A DNA stretch of 64,000 nucleotides from Sphingomonas yunnanensis (GTDB lineage: Bacteria; Pseudomonadota; Alphaproteobacteria; Sphingomonadales; Sphingomonadaceae): NCBI RefSeq assembly GCF_019898765.1, contig NZ_JAIOKB010000002.1:496001-560000 (forward strand), given 5' to 3'. Position 1 is the stretch's first letter, and each line of letters starts with the position of its first letter. This document shows positions 48,903-60,510 of the stretch, in pieces. The notes below the pieces were generated by a model. The model made no database searches and had not been told where the DNA came from. It was given only the letters and a program-made list of their open reading frames with translations. Both the position numbers and the translations under genes were made by a program.

Positions 48903-49202
48903 TCAGCTGGCGCCCGCGATGCGGTCGCGCATCATCTGGCTGGCGCGGAAGGTCAGCACGCGCCGCGGCGCGATCGGCACCTCGACCCCGGTCTTGGGGT
49001 TGCGCCCGATCCGCTCGCCCTTGTCGCGCAGCACGAAGGTGCCGAAGCCCGAGATCTTGACGTTCTCGCCTTCCGCCAGCGCGCCGCACATCTTCTCGAG
49101 GATCTGCTCGACCATGCGCGCCGAGTCCGCGCGCGAGAGACCGACGCGCCGATGCAGCGCCTCCGCCAGATCAGCGCGCGTGAGCGTGCCCGCCTCCACC
49201 AT
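48903..49202 (-). CDS. ihfA: Integration host factor subunit alpha
   Basis: IhfA pairs with IhfB to bend DNA at specific sites in replication, recombination and transcription. The 99-residue protein has the HU/IHF fold with the signature [20 protein letters not shown] and [10 protein letters not shown]. The DNA-intercalating Pro lies within RNPKTG. The start has a strong AAGGGGGG site. An AT-rich 90-base leader separates it from fabH. Confidence 0.95.
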   Translation of the reverse strand: MVEAGTLTRADLAEALHRRVGLSRADSARMVEQILEKMCGALAEGENVKISGFGTFVLRDKGERIGRNPKTGVEVPIAPRRVLTFRASQMMRDRIAGAS

Positions 49203-49226
49203 GACCGCAACCCCCCTTCAAAGTTA

Positions 49227-49239
49227 AATGACTGTCATT
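49227..49239. promoter_or_regulatory. AT-rich palindrome before ihfA
   Basis: AATGAC-T-GTCATT is a perfect 13-base palindrome inside the fabH-ihfA gap. The surrounding 40 bases are unusually AT-rich (TTAAATG, GTTAAAACG). It could be part of an internal promoter or a binding site for ihfA control. No -35/-10 pair is certain. Confidence 0.35.
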
Positions 49240-49293
49240 ACCGTTCGTTAAAACGCAATCGTTTTCTTGTCGATCGGTGACCGCCAGTCAGGG

Positions 49294-50274
49294 TCAGTAG
49301 CGCAGCACCGCGGCACCCCAGGTGAAGCCCCCGCCCATCGCCTCGAGCACGACGATATGCCCCGGCCGGATGCGCCCGTCGCGCACCGCCTGGTCGAGTG
49401 CCAGCGGCACCGAGGCGGCGGACGTGTTGGCGTGCTGGTCGACCGTCATCACCACCTTCTCGGGGGGGAGCGACAGCTTGCGCGCGGTGGCGTCGAGGAT
49501 GCGCGCATTGGCCTGATGTGGGACGACCCAGTCGACGGAATCGGTCGGCAGCCCGGCGGCGAGCAGCGCCTCCTCCATCACCGCGGCCAGGTTGACCACC
49601 GCGTGGCGGAACACCTCGCGCCCCTTCATCCGCAGCTTGCCGACCGTTCCCGTGGTCGAGGGGCCGCCGTCGACGTAGAGCAGGTCGTTGTGACGGCCGT
49701 CGGCGTGGAGCCGGGTCGCCAGGATGCCGCGCGCCGCGGGGTCGGCGTTGTCCTCCGCCGTGTCGCGCGCCTCGAGCACGATCGCGCCGGCGCCGTCGCC
49801 GAACAGCACGCAGGTGGTGCGGTCCTCCCAGTCGAGCAGGCGGGTGAAGGTCTCCGCGCCGATCACCAGCGCGCGGCGGTGCGCGCCGGCGCGGATCATG
49901 CTGTCCGCCACCTGCACCGCGTAGAGGAAGCCCGAGCAGACCGCGGCGACGTCGAACGCGACGCAGTCGTTGATCCCCAGCATCGCCTGCACCTTGGTGG
50001 CCGTGGCGGGAAAGGTGTTGTCGGGCGTGGCCGTGGCCAGCACGATCAGGTCGACGTCCTGCGGCGTCACGCCCGCGGCGGCGATCGCGGCGACCGCGGC
50101 GTCGCGCGCCAGCGTCGCGGTGGTCTCGCCCTCGCCCGCGATATGGCGAAAACGGATGCCGGTCCGCTCGACGATCCACTCGTCCGTCGTGTCGACCCGC
50201 TCGGCCAGCTCGGCGTTGGAGACGCGGTGCGCGGGTAGAGCGGAGCCCGTCCCCGTCAGCACGGCCCGGATCAT
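49294..50274 (-). CDS. fabH: Beta-ketoacyl-ACP synthase III
   Basis: FabH starts fatty acid synthesis by joining acetyl-CoA to malonyl-ACP. The 326-residue thiolase-fold enzyme has the triad Cys113 ([10 protein letters not shown]), His253 (PHQAN) and Asn283 (HANTSAAS). [13 protein letters not shown] closes the protein, as usual. The ATG overlaps the stop of plsX (ATGA), which shows translational coupling. Confidence 0.97.
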   Translation of the reverse strand: MIRAVLTGTGSALPAHRVSNAELAERVDTTDEWIVERTGIRFRHIAGEGETTATLARDAAVAAIAAAGVTPQDVDLIVLATATPDNTFPATATKVQAMLGINDCVAFDVAAVCSGFLYAVQVADSMIRAGAHRRALVIGAETFTRLLDWEDRTTCVLFGDGAGAIVLEARDTAEDNADPAARGILATRLHADGRHNDLLYVDGGPSTTGTVGKLRMKGREVFRHAVVNLAAVMEEALLAAGLPTDSVDWVVPHQANARILDATARKLSLPPEKVVMTVDQHANTSAASVPLALDQAVRDGRIRPGHIVVLEAMGGGFTWGAAVLRY

Positions 50275-51305
50275 GCGGCGGCTTTCGCTTCGAAGTGGCG
50301 CAGGTCCTCGGCGATGCGGCGCGCCAGATCGGCCTTCACCATCTTGGCGGCATTGCCGATCGCGGTGGCGACACCGCGCTCGTTGGCGCTGCCGTGGCTC
50401 TTGAGCACCAGCCCGTTGAGGCCGAGGAAGACCGCACCATTGTGGTTGTTCGGATCGAGATGGTCGCGCAGCAGCTCGGTCGCGGGGCGCGAGATCAGGA
50501 AGCCCAGCTTGGAGCGGACCGAGCTGGTGAAGGCGCGCTTGAGCAGGTCGCCGACGAAGCGCGCGGTGCCCTCGGCGGTCTTGAGCGCGATATTGCCCGA
50601 GAAGCCGTCGCACACGATCACGTCATGCTCGCCGCGCGACAGCCGGTCGCCCTCGACGAAGCCCGTGAAGTTCATCGGAAGATGCCCCGCCACCCGCAGG
50701 ATCTGCGCGGCATCGCGGATCTCCTCGGTGCCCTTCTGGTCCTCGCTGCCGATGTTGAGCAGCGCGACGCGGGGCGACTCGAGGTCGAGCGTGGTGCGCG
50801 CATAGGCGGCTCCCATCACCGCGAACTGGACGAGGTTGCGCGCGTCGCACTCGGTGTTCGCGCCGAGGTCGAGCACCACGACGTCGTTGTCACCCAGCGT
50901 CGGAAGCAGCGCGGCGAGCGCGGGTCGGTCGATCCCGGGCATGGTGCGCAGCGACAGCTTGGCCATCGCCATCAGCGCGCCGGTGTTGCCCGCCGACACC
51001 GCCGCACCGGCGCGGCCCTGCTTCACCAGATCGATCGCGACGCCCATCGAGGTGGTCCGCGCGCGGCGGATCGCCTGGGTCGGCTTCTCGTCGCCCGCGA
51101 TCACGTCGGGCGCGTGGACGATCTCGGAATGTTGCGAGAGGTTCGGGTGGCCCTTCAGCCCCTCCGAGATCACCGCCTCGTCACCCACCAGCAGGAAGCT
51201 GACGTCGTCGAAGCGGCGGCGCGCGCGCGCCACCCCGGCCAGCATGACCGCCAGCCCCTCGTCGCCGCCCATCGCATCGACGGCGATCCGGGACCTGTCG
51301 GACAT
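50271..51305 (-). CDS. plsX: Phosphate acyltransferase PlsX
   Basis: PlsX converts acyl-ACP to acyl phosphate for phospholipid synthesis. The 344-residue protein has [10 protein letters not shown] at the start, [53 protein letters not shown] and [20 protein letters not shown]. It sits in the conserved rpmF-plsX-fabH order. The ATG at 51305 is the natural start. Confidence 0.97.
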   Translation of the reverse strand: MSDRSRIAVDAMGGDEGLAVMLAGVARARRRFDDVSFLLVGDEAVISEGLKGHPNLSQHSEIVHAPDVIAGDEKPTQAIRRARTTSMGVAIDLVKQGRAGAAVSAGNTGALMAMAKLSLRTMPGIDRPALAALLPTLGDNDVVVLDLGANTECDARNLVQFAVMGAAYARTTLDLESPRVALLNIGSEDQKGTEEIRDAAQILRVAGHLPMNFTGFVEGDRLSRGEHDVIVCDGFSGNIALKTAEGTARFVGDLLKRAFTSSVRSKLGFLISRPATELLRDHLDPNNHNGAVFLGLNGLVLKSHGSANERGVATAIGNAAKMVKADLARRIAEDLRHFEAKAAA

Positions 51306-51348
51306 CACTGGACCCAACTCCTGATGCTCAACCGCGGGAGGCCCGCGA

Positions 51349-51528
51349 TCAGGCGTCGACCGCGATGACCTCGCGACCGTTGTAGTGACCGCAGGCGGTG
51401 CACAGGTTGTGCGGGCGCTTCAGCTCGCCGCAGTTCGGACACTCCTGGAATGCCTCCACCGAGAGCGCGTCGTGCGCGCGGCGCATGCCGCGGCGGGAGG
51501 GGGAAGTCTTTCGCTTGGGGACGGCCAT
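51349..51528 (-). CDS. rpmF: 50S ribosomal protein L32
   Basis: This 59-residue protein begins [20 protein letters not shown], the typical L32 start. It has the zinc ribbon cysteines Cys30, Cys33, Cys43 and Cys46 (CPNCGELK and CTACGHYNG). L32 is part of the large ribosomal subunit. It is the first gene of the rpmF-plsX-fabH-ihfA-merR cluster and follows a clear promoter and a structured leader. Confidence 0.97.
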   Translation of the reverse strand: MAVPKRKTSPSRRGMRRAHDALSVEAFQECPNCGELKRPHNLCTACGHYNGREVIAVDA

Positions 51529-51566
51529 CGCGGCACCTTGATCTATCTAAGAGTTCGTAACAGCGA

Positions 51567-51635
51567 CGAGCCGATGTCCGGGGCCGCGCGGCCGGCGCAT
51601 GAGCCGGCCGCGGCGGACAGCCGGGCATCGGCTCG
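51567..51635 (-). ncRNA. Structured 5' leader of the rpmF operon
   Basis: The leader can fold into a long outer stem (CGAGCCGATG with CATCGGCTCG, 10 perfect pairs). An inner stem (GCGGCCGGC with GCCGGCCGC, 9 pairs, six-base loop) lies inside it. It begins about 20 bases after the predicted transcription start and ends 39 bases before the rpmF ATG. It may control rpmF expression (as ribosomal protein leaders do), but no known family is recognised. Confidence 0.5.
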
Positions 51636-51652
51636 TATCGCGAAGCCCCGCG

Positions 51653-51680
51653 CCTATAGCGATTTCCGCCACTGTTGCAA
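51653..51680 (-). promoter_or_regulatory. Sigma70-type promoter of the rpmF operon
   Basis: On the minus strand, TTGCAA (51680-51675) and TATAGG (51658-51653) are 16 bases apart, close to the housekeeping consensus. Transcription would start near 51646 and give a leader of about 118 bases. Confidence 0.6.
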
Positions 51681-51793
51681 GTCGCCGTCACCTGTCTCTC
51701 CGCTGCGTCACCAACGAGCGAGCGGCGCAATTGATGCCGCGGACGTCCGAGCGCAAGTCCCCGCACCCTCGCGCGAATCACTCTCGGTCGGGG

Positions 51794-52453
51794 TCACTGC
51801 GCCAGCACCCGGTCGCTCACGAACATGTTGTGGCGGCGCTCGTGCGCGAACGTGCTCGGCTGGCCGTGGCCGGGGATGAAGGCGGTGGCGTCGCCGAGCG
51901 GCCACAGCTTGGTGACGATCGACTCGATCAGCTGCGGGAAATTGCCCTGCGGCAGATCGGTGCGCCCGATCGAGTTCTGGAACAGCACGTCGCCGACCTG
52001 CGCGAACTGCGACGGCGCGTGGTGGAAGATGACGTGACCGGCGGTGTGCCCCGGCGTGTGGTAGACGTCGAGCAGCAGCTCGCCGACGCTCACCGTGTCG
52101 CCCTCGATCAGCCAACGGCTCGGCTCGAAGACGGTGCCCTCGACGCCCCATTGCCGGCCGTCCTCGTCGAGCCGCGCCAGCCAGAAGCGATCGTCCTCGT
52201 GCGGCCCCTCGATCGGCACGCCGAGCGAATCGGCGAGCGGCTTGGCCGCGCCGGCATGGTCGATATGGCCGTGGGTGAGCAGGATCTTCTCCACCGTCAC
52301 GCCGGCGCGCGCGATCGCGGCGGTGATCCTGGGCAGGTCGCCGCCGGGATCGACCACCGCGGCGCGCATCGTCGCGGTGCACCAGATCAGCGTGCAGTTC
52401 TGCTGGAGCGGGGTGACCGGGATGATCGCCGCGCGCAGCGGGGTATCGCTCAT
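51794..52453 (-). CDS. MBL-fold metallo-hydrolase (glyoxalase II-like)
   Basis: The 219-residue protein has the metal site THGHIDHAG (His61, His63, Asp65, His66). Further ligands lie in YHTPGHTAGHV and PGHGQPST, as in the YcbL/glyoxalase II family. These enzymes cleave thioesters such as S-lactoylglutathione. Glyoxalase I lies about 4.5 kb away, but a direct link is only inferred. The ATG at 52453 has an AGGAGCGAGCA site. The gap before rpmF (about 265 bases) holds the rpmF promoter and leader. Confidence 0.9.
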   Translation of the reverse strand: MSDTPLRAAIIPVTPLQQNCTLIWCTATMRAAVVDPGGDLPRITAAIARAGVTVEKILLTHGHIDHAGAAKPLADSLGVPIEGPHEDDRFWLARLDEDGRQWGVEGTVFEPSRWLIEGDTVSVGELLLDVYHTPGHTAGHVIFHHAPSQFAQVGDVLFQNSIGRTDLPQGNFPQLIESIVTKLWPLGDATAFIPGHGQPSTFAHERRHNMFVSDRVLAQ

Positions 52454-52646
52454 TGCTCGCTCCTGGGCTCGCGCCTGGCGCGGTCCGAATGTGCCGCGCG
52501 CGCCCCGCATAGCCGCGGCGCGCGCGCTTGTCACAGCCGTCGGCGCTCGCACCGGAGAGCGAATTGCTGTCCTTACCGCGGCTTGGACGCGATGAGTCGC
52601 GGCAAGCCGACTTGCCGGCGCGGCGGCGCGCGGGCATCACCGGCCC

Positions 52647-55641
<2,995 letters not shown>

Positions 55642-55682
55642 GTTGCCTGACGGTTACGAACGGAAACGATTCTGTTCGAACG

Positions 55683-55717
55683 TTGACATACCGGCGCGGG
55701 AACGCCGCGCCTATATG
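55683..55717 (+). promoter_or_regulatory. Consensus-like -35/-10 with a palindrome between
   Basis: TTGACA at 55683 and TATATG at 55712 are 23 bases apart, too far for a normal sigma70 promoter. Between them is a perfect 7-bp inverted repeat (GGCGCGG-GAACG-CCGCGCC). A regulator that bends or twists the DNA could bring the boxes into register, as MerR proteins do for 19-base spacers. This reading is speculative. Confidence 0.35.
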
Positions 55718-55846
55718 GGCGCCAGATGAACGCGTCGCCCAGAAGCGGTTCATCGCCCGATCCCTATTCCTCCAGCCCAAGGGCGCGCACGGCGCCCGCG
55801 ACACCGGAGCGGCCGCGCGGGCGGTCGGAGAGAAGAGAGTAACGCC

Positions 55847-55987
55847 ATGAACCGCTTCATCAAGTCCAGCTTCGCGCGCCGGTTCGCCGGCGGCTTTCTG
55901 ATCGGCGCGGCGGCGATGCTCGGGATCCATGCCAGCCAGGCCGAGACCCCCGCCAACGCCTATGCCGCGACTCACGTCGCGCGCTGA
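55847..55987 (+). CDS. 46-residue exported or membrane peptide, unknown function
   Basis: The gene encodes a basic start (MNRFIKSSFARRF), a hydrophobic core (AGGFLIGAAAMLGIHASQA) and a short polar tail (ETPANAYAATHVAR). This is a signal peptide or a single membrane helix with a possible AxA-like cleavage site. It has an AGAAGAGAG site 5-6 bases before the ATG. No family is recognised. It lies between the aminotransferase gene and msrA. Confidence 0.6.
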   Translation: MNRFIKSSFARRFAGGFLIGAAAMLGIHASQAETPANAYAATHVAR

Positions 55988-56075
55988 TCGCGGACGTATC
56001 GTCCGCACATGCGCGGGCGATGAAAGGCGCTGATCCATGTTGCCGGCGCGCCGCGCGATCCCCATCTTCTGCGTC

Positions 56076-56738
56076 ATGACCAAGCTTTTTCCCCGTCGCC
56101 TCGGAGCGCTCGCGCTCGGCGCCCTCTCGCTGGCCAGCTGCGGCGCCGCACAGGCGGAGCGCGCGGTGCCGATCCCCGCCGCCGCGCGCGACGTCGCGCC
56201 GACGGCGGGCTTGCAGACCGCGGTGCTCGCGGGCGGCTGCTTCTGGGGCATGGAAGCGGTGTTCCAGCAGGTCCGCGGCGTGCGCGACGTCACCGCGGGC
56301 TATGCCGGGGGCACCGCCGCGACCGCCAATTACCGCGACGTCAGCAGCGAGACGACGCGCCACGCCGAGGCGATCCGAGTCCGCTATGACCCGCGCGTGG
56401 TGAGCTACGCGACGCTGCTGCGCGTCTATTTCTCGGTGGCGCACGACCCGACGCAGGTGAACCGCCAGACCCCCGATGTCGGCACCAGCTATCGCTCCGC
56501 GATCTTCGCGCAGACGCCCGAGCAGCGCGCGGTGGCGAGCGCCTATATCGCGCAGCTCGGCGCCGCGCGTGCCTTCCAGCGCCCGATCGCGACCAAGGTG
56601 GAGAGCGGCGCCTTCTACCCGGCCGAGGCGGAGCACCAGGACTTCTTCCAGCGCAACCCGTACCACCCCTATATCATGCGCTGGGACAAGCCCAAGGTCG
56701 CCGCCTTCCGCGCCGGCTTCCCCCGTCTGGCGAGCTGA
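56076..56738 (+). CDS. msrA: Peptide-methionine (S)-S-oxide reductase, exported lipoprotein form
   Basis: MsrA repairs oxidised methionine. The catalytic Cys is in GGCFWGMEAVF (Cys55), with VTAGYAGG, NYRDVSSETTRHAEAIRV and AEHQDFFQRNP following. The N-terminus has a lipobox (LSLASC, Cys22), so the protein is probably anchored in the envelope, where methionine oxidation by oxidants is high. I prefer the ATG at 56076 for its clean lipoprotein signal. An ATG at 56037 has the better ribosome binding site. Confidence 0.92.
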   Translation: MTKLFPRRLGALALGALSLASCGAAQAERAVPIPAAARDVAPTAGLQTAVLAGGCFWGMEAVFQQVRGVRDVTAGYAGGTAATANYRDVSSETTRHAEAIRVRYDPRVVSYATLLRVYFSVAHDPTQVNRQTPDVGTSYRSAIFAQTPEQRAVASAYIAQLGAARAFQRPIATKVESGAFYPAEAEHQDFFQRNPYHPYIMRWDKPKVAAFRAGFPRLAS

Positions 56739-56754
56739 GCCGGCGCGGAAAGCG

Positions 56755-57660
56755 CTACAGGCGCGTGCCCACCGCGGCGCAGGCGAGGAACATCAGCAGC
56801 CCGGCGAAGCGGTTGCTGCGGAAGCGCGCGAGCGCGCCAGCGCCGTCGTCGGGCACCAGTGTCGCCGCCTGCCAGCCGAGATGGAGCGCGATCGGCGCCA
56901 GCGCGAGGAGCACCAGCGCGTCGGCGCGGACCTGCCAGAAGGCCGTCGCCCATGAAGCCAGCGCGAGCGCGTAGCAGAGCGCGACCCCGGCGCGGACGTG
57001 CCGCCCCATCGCCAGCGCCGACGAGCCGATCCCGATCAGTGCGTCGTCCTCGCGGTCCTGGAGCGCGTAGATCGTGTCATAGCCCACCACCCAGAGAATC
57101 GCGCCGGCGTAGAGCAGCAGGCCGGGCAGGGTGAGCGCGCCCCACACCTCGCTCCAGCCGACCAAAGCCGCCCAGGAGAAGACCAGCCCGAGCCAGACCT
57201 GCGGCCACCAGGTGATGCGCTTCATGAAGGGATAGGCCGCCACCGGCGCGAGCGCGGCGAGCGACACGACCGCGGCGTAGCGATGGAGCCGGAGCAGCAC
57301 CACCAGCCCGATCAGGCACAGCGCCACCAGCCAGGCCCAGGCCACGCCGAGTGACACCTGCCCGCTGGCGAGCGGGCGGTGGCGCGTGCGCGCGACGCTG
57401 GCGTCGAGCTCGCGGTCGACGATATCGTTGTAGACGCAGCCCGCGCCGCGCATCGCGACGCTGCCGAGCAGCAGCCACAGCAGCAGCGGCCAGCGCTCGG
57501 CCGCGCCGCCGGCGAGCGCGACCGCCCAGGCGCCGGGCCAGAACAGCAGCCACCAGCCGATCGGGCGATCGAGCCGCGCGAGCAGCGCGAGCGCGCGCGG
57601 TAGCGGCGGGAGCGCGGCGACGAGGCCGCGGTGCTGGCTGTCGGGGACGATCTCGGTCAC
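56755..57660 (-). CDS. ubiA: 4-Hydroxybenzoate polyprenyltransferase
   Basis: UbiA attaches the prenyl tail to 4-hydroxybenzoate in ubiquinone synthesis. The 301-residue multi-helix membrane protein has both aspartate motifs, NDIVDRELDASV and YDTIYALQDREDD, and RPLASGQVS near the first. The GTG at 57660 starts the usual VTEIVPDSQHRGL N-terminus. It is convergent with msrA and divergent from the GntP gene. In many relatives ubiA lies near rsmE and gshA; here it is about 41 kb from rsmE. Confidence 0.94.
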   Translation of the reverse strand: MTEIVPDSQHRGLVAALPPLPRALALLARLDRPIGWWLLFWPGAWAVALAGGAAERWPLLLWLLLGSVAMRGAGCVYNDIVDRELDASVARTRHRPLASGQVSLGVAWAWLVALCLIGLVVLLRLHRYAAVVSLAALAPVAAYPFMKRITWWPQVWLGLVFSWAALVGWSEVWGALTLPGLLLYAGAILWVVGYDTIYALQDREDDALIGIGSSALAMGRHVRAGVALCYALALASWATAFWQVRADALVLLALAPIALHLGWQAATLVPDDGAGALARFRSNRFAGLLMFLACAAVGTRL

Positions 57661-57765
57661 GCGCGCCGCTCTAGCGCGTCCCGCCCCGCGACCAAAGCCG
57701 CGGTTGCGGCGCGCCGGCACCGCCGCCATGGTCACGCGTCAACCGTTCCCGGGGAGAGGATACAA

Positions 57766-57786
57766 ATGGTCGGCCCGCCGGCATGA
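57766..57786 (+). CDS. Six-codon leader mini-ORF coupled to the GntP gene
   Basis: ATG with a strong site (GGGGAGAGGA, 5 bases upstream) encodes MVGPPA and ends with TGA. The stop overlaps the GntP start in ATGA. The GntP ATG has no ribosome binding site of its own, so ribosomes could reach it only by finishing this mini-ORF. It may be a simple coupling device. It is too short to test by codon use. Confidence 0.45.
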   Translation: MVGPPA

Positions 57787-59093
57787 CGCTGCTCGCCATC
57801 GCCCTCGTCATCGTACTGCTGATCCTGCTGGTGGCGCTCGCCAAGGCACCGCCGCTGGTGGCCTTCGTCATCGCCGCGCTACTCGGCGGCGTGCTGCTCG
57901 GCGTGCCGCTCGAAACCATCCCCAAGGCGATCGAGAAGGGCATCGGCGACACGATCGGTCCGCTCGTCGTGATCGTCGTGCTCGGTGCGATGGCGGGCAA
58001 GCTGATCGCCGACAGCGGCGCCGCGCGGCGGATCGCCGACGCGCTGATCGCGCTGTTCGGCCCACGTCGTCTGCCGCTGGCGATGGCGGCGACCGGCTTC
58101 CTGGTCGGCATCCCGCTCTTCTACAATGTCGGCTTCGTGCTGATGGTGCCGCTGATCTTCTCGATCACGGCGCGGGCCAAGCTGCCGCCGGTCCATGTCG
58201 GCATGCCGCTGCTCGCCGGCCTGTCGATCGCGCACGGCTTCCTCCCGCCGCACCCCTCGCCGACCGCGCTGGTGACCCAGCTCCACGCCGACCTGGGACA
58301 GACGCTGATCTACGGCCTGATCGTCGGCGTGCCGACGCTGCTGATCGCCGGCCCGCTGTTCGCGATGACGTTGAAGACCATCCAGTCGCCCCCCTCCGCG
58401 CTGTTCGCCAGCGACGACGCGGCCGAGCGCCGGCTGCCCGGCACCGCGGTGAGCTTCCTGTGCGCGCTGCTGCCGGTCGGGCTGATCGCGGGCACGACCG
58501 CGCTCAGCTATCTCGCGCTGTCGCCCGAGCTCGCCGCGGCGGTGCGCTTCGTCGGCAACCCGACGGTGGTGCTGCTGGTGGCGATCGCGATCGCGATGCT
58601 CGCGCTGGGGGCGGGCAGCGGCCTGCCGCTGCCCCGCATGATGGAGAGCTTCGCCGGCGCGACGCGCGACATCGCGCCGATCCTGCTGATCATCGCGGGC
58701 GCGGGCGCGCTCAAGCAGGTGCTGGTGGAGAGCGGCGCCGACCGCGTGCTCGCCGCCGAGCTGGCGACGCTGCCGATCCCGCCGCTGGTGCTCGGCTGGC
58801 TGCTCGCCTGCGTGATCCGGATCGCGCTCGGCTCGGCGACGGTCGCGGGCCTGACCGCGGGCGGGCTGGTCGCGCCGTTGCTCGCCACCAGCGGCGCCGA
58901 CCCGAACCTGATGGTGCTCGCGATCGGCGCGGGCAGCCTGATGTGCAGCCACGTCAATGATTCGGGCTTCTGGATGTTCAAGGAATATTTCGGGCTGAGC
59001 CTGCGCGACACCTTCCGCTCCTGGTCGCTGATGGAGACGCTGGTCGGCAGCTTCGGGCTGGTGTTCGTGCTGCTGCTCGACGCGGTCGTTTAG
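57783..59093 (+). CDS. GntP-family gluconate:H+ symporter
   Basis: The 436-residue membrane protein has 12-14 hydrophobic helices. GntP family motifs are seen in GIPLFYNVGFVLMVPLIFSI and HGFLPPHPSPTAL, and near the end in CSHVNDSGFWMFKEYFGLS. GntP permeases import gluconate or related sugar acids. The gene follows a six-codon leader ORF. The lactonase at 39908 is a possible functional relative but lies 17 kb away, and no gluconate kinase or regulator is seen. Substrate is inferred from family only. Confidence 0.9.
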   Translation: MTLLAIALVIVLLILLVALAKAPPLVAFVIAALLGGVLLGVPLETIPKAIEKGIGDTIGPLVVIVVLGAMAGKLIADSGAARRIADALIALFGPRRLPLAMAATGFLVGIPLFYNVGFVLMVPLIFSITARAKLPPVHVGMPLLAGLSIAHGFLPPHPSPTALVTQLHADLGQTLIYGLIVGVPTLLIAGPLFAMTLKTIQSPPSALFASDDAAERRLPGTAVSFLCALLPVGLIAGTTALSYLALSPELAAAVRFVGNPTVVLLVAIAIAMLALGAGSGLPLPRMMESFAGATRDIAPILLIIAGAGALKQVLVESGADRVLAAELATLPIPPLVLGWLLACVIRIALGSATVAGLTAGGLVAPLLATSGADPNLMVLAIGAGSLMCSHVNDSGFWMFKEYFGLSLRDTFRSWSLMETLVGSFGLVFVLLLDAVV

Positions 59094-59242
59094 CCGAGCG
59101 AGCGGACAGCTCGTCGCGACGCTCCAGCGCGTGCTCAGACGATGTCTGTCATGCACTGTCACGCGATCGTCGTCACGCCGATGCAACGGTGGGCGGCGCC
59201 GCGCGGCTATAATGCTATCCGCGGTCGGTGACGGAGGCGGGC

Positions 59243-60469
59243 ATGACGACACAGATCACGCGCTGGGCACGATCGCTGGCGCCGCTCGCGTTCCTGCTCG
59301 CCGCGCCGCTCGACGCCGCGTCGCACGGGGCGGTGCGGCCGCACGAGCTCCGCGTCGAGCGGGTGGTCGCGCTGGTCCGCCACGGCGTGCGCGCGCCGAT
59401 ATCCGGGGAGGTGCCCGAGGGCACGCGCACCGACGCGCCCTGGCCGCGCTGGCCGGTGGCGCCGGAGCGGCTCACCCCGCGCGGCGCGCGCGCGCTGCGG
59501 ATCGAGGGCGCCTTGGCGCGGCGCTGGCTCGACTCAATCGGCCTGACCGGGCGCGGGCGCTGCCCCGCGGCCGGTCAGGTGAGCGTCTGGACCAACACCG
59601 CCGAGCGGACCATCGCCAGCGGCGCCGCGCTGGCGGAAGGGCTCGCGCCGGGCTGCGCGGTGCCGATCGGTCACCGCGACGCGGGCGCGGTCGACCCCTT
59701 GTTCGAGCCGCTGCGCGCGGGCGCGGCGCCGTTTGACGCGCGCGCCGCGATCGAGTCGGTCCAGGCCTATACCGGCGGGGTCGAGCGCATGGCGGATCGC
59801 TACGGGCCGCAGCGCGCCGAGCTCGACCGCGCGCTCGGCTGCGGCGACGCCGCGGGCTGCAGCCCCAGCGCGCCCGCGACCCTGCGCCCCAGCGCCGACG
59901 GGCGCGCGATCGAGCTGAGCGGCCCGATCCGCGACGTCTCGGGCACCGCGCAGGTGCTGCTGCTGCAATATGCCGAGGGGCTGACCGCGCGCACACCGTG
60001 GTCGCGGGTCGACGCCGCCGCGCTGCGCCGGCTCGGCGCGCTCCACGCCGCGCTGTTCGACGTCTTCTCGCGGTCGCCCTATATGGCGGCGCGCCAAGCG
60101 GGGCCGCTCGCGCGCCGCGTCGAGGAGCGGCTCACCGCACGCGACGGCCCGGCGGTCGAGCTGCTGGTCGGGCATGACACCAACGTCACCGCGCTCGCCG
60201 CGGTGCTGGGCGTGACGCTGACCGCGCCGGGCTATGCCGCGGGCGACGTCGCACCCGGTGGCGCGCTGGTGCTCGAGCTGCTGCGCGGCCGCGGTGGGGC
60301 GCGCTTCGTCCGCGCGACCTATCGCACCCAGTCGCCGACCCAGCTGCGCCGCCTCGCGCGCGACGGCACGGTGACCCGGCTCGCCGTTCCGGGCTGTGCC
60401 AGCGGACCGGAGCGGAGCTGCCCGCTCGGCGAGTTCGTGCGGCTGCTGCGCGGCCGCACCGCGGGCTGA
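59243..60469 (+). CDS. Exported histidine-type acid phosphatase (phytase-like)
   Basis: The 408-residue protein has a signal peptide and the branch 2 histidine phosphatase motif VALVRHGVRAP (Arg46, His47, Arg50). The second catalytic pair is in LLVGHDTNVTAL. Several cysteines (for example LGCGDAAGC and the C-terminal GCASGPERSC) may form disulfides. It resembles glucose-1-phosphatase and AppA-type phytases that release phosphate in the periplasm. The ATG at 59243 has a GGAGG site; an upstream GTG lacks one. Confidence 0.9.
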   Translation: MTTQITRWARSLAPLAFLLAAPLDAASHGAVRPHELRVERVVALVRHGVRAPISGEVPEGTRTDAPWPRWPVAPERLTPRGARALRIEGALARRWLDSIGLTGRGRCPAAGQVSVWTNTAERTIASGAALAEGLAPGCAVPIGHRDAGAVDPLFEPLRAGAAPFDARAAIESVQAYTGGVERMADRYGPQRAELDRALGCGDAAGCSPSAPATLRPSADGRAIELSGPIRDVSGTAQVLLLQYAEGLTARTPWSRVDAAALRRLGALHAALFDVFSRSPYMAARQAGPLARRVEERLTARDGPAVELLVGHDTNVTALAAVLGVTLTAPGYAAGDVAPGGALVLELLRGRGGARFVRATYRTQSPTQLRRLARDGTVTRLAVPGCASGPERSCPLGEFVRLLRGRTAG

Positions 60470-60510
60470 GCGCGGCTTGCACCCCCGCGGCGGCTCGCCG
60501 ACAAGGGGGC

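Noticed and set aside
55726-55842. 38-codon frame just before the tiny exported peptide gene
   Set aside because: It has no convincing ribosome site and is a low-complexity Arg/Ser/Pro sequence, so it is likely chance.
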